A stretch of 64,000 nt of DNA from Lepus europaeus (lineage: Eukaryota; Chordata; Mammalia; Lagomorpha; Leporidae): the NCBI RefSeq assembly GCF_033115175.1, contig NC_084837.1, forward strand, positions 63,325,266-63,389,265. The letters are read 5' to 3'. Below the pieces are notes generated by a model. That model saw only the letters and a list, made by a program, of their open reading frames with translations. It did not search any database and was not told where the DNA came from. Made by a program: the position numbers and the translations under genes. Shown here piece after piece: positions 63,754-64,000 of the stretch. Position 1 is the first letter of the stretch; every line of letters begins with the position of its first letter.

Positions 63754-63763
63754 TTATAGTTTT

Positions 63764-64000
63764 AAATATGAGAAGGTGCTTATTACGCTGTTTAACAAAA
63801 GCAATATATGAACTACCCAACTTACTATGTTGACTATGTGAAATCTGTGTAAAGGCACACCTGGACTGAATGCTTTGTGGAACAAGCACGTGACGTTACT
63901 GCTTATTGTCTATTCATCAGGTTGGCAATGTGCCCAGATAGCCGTGGCCTTCCTGGGCATCTTCTTAAGTAGACTGACTTGCTGGGAGGAACACCTTTTC
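63764..64000. other. Unassigned right edge, presumed EXD1 intron or 5' flank
   Basis: No exon recognised. The GC content is not raised, so I see no CpG-island promoter. Confidence 0.4.

Noticed and set aside
1-64000. CRISPR-like array suggested by many recurring near-identical segments
   Set aside because: The units are about 330 bp, occur in both orientations and have TSDs and poly(A) tails. They are SINEs in a mammalian genome.

Overview
The window is mammalian nuclear DNA, most probably from a rabbit or hare (Lagomorpha, likely Oryctolagus). The main evidence is about a hundred copies of the lagomorph C element (CSINE), a short tRNA-derived retroposon. In sense orientation it starts like ggccggcgccgtggctca, carries a B-box-like ggttctagtccc, passes through a CT-rich stretch and ends in poly(A) or aataaataaatctt. 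Three age classes can be told apart by eye, and the feature list uses these labels. 'Young' copies have a GC-rich head and a tail containing ctgcctgtcaaaa. 'CATATGG' copies contain catcccatatggg and a TAAATAAATAAA tail. 'Old' copies contain cttcctgctaatgcagac and are diverged. L1, L2, MIR, MaLR/LTR and DNA-transposon relics fill most of the remaining space.

One real gene was recognised: EXD1 (exonuclease 3'-5' domain containing 1), on the minus strand. Ten coding exons with GT-AG junctions lie between 59,000 and 33,587, and all splice phases agree. The terminal exon is followed by a 3'UTR with AATAAA at 32,868-32,863. The visible coding sequence gives 514 codons plus the stop. The N-terminal coding exon(s) and the promoter lie beyond the right edge or were not recognised. 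EXD1 belongs to the piRNA pathway (the PET complex with TDRD12 in mouse). The rabbit copy shows replacements at the expected catalytic positions of the nuclease fold, so it is predicted to be a pseudo-nuclease.

Layout: 1-32,840 is downstream intergenic sequence with no recognisable gene, only nested SINEs, L1/L2 relics, LTR relics and unassigned stretches. From 32,840 to 59,000 is EXD1, whose introns contain further SINEs, an L1 3' end, an L2 3' end, an old DNA transposon and LTR relics. From 59,001 to 64,000 is presumably EXD1 intron or 5' sequence, with an L2, a MIR split by a SINE, and SINE nests.

The most unusual observations concern how the SINEs are arranged. Several 'ladders' show successive CSINEs integrated at one target, leaving three or four copies of the same target-site duplication (TSD). 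One CSINE has its TSD ending on intron position +6 of an EXD1 splice donor. A (TTTC)n array is the expanded tail of a nested SINE. I saw no CRISPR array, prokaryotic system or intact viral gene.
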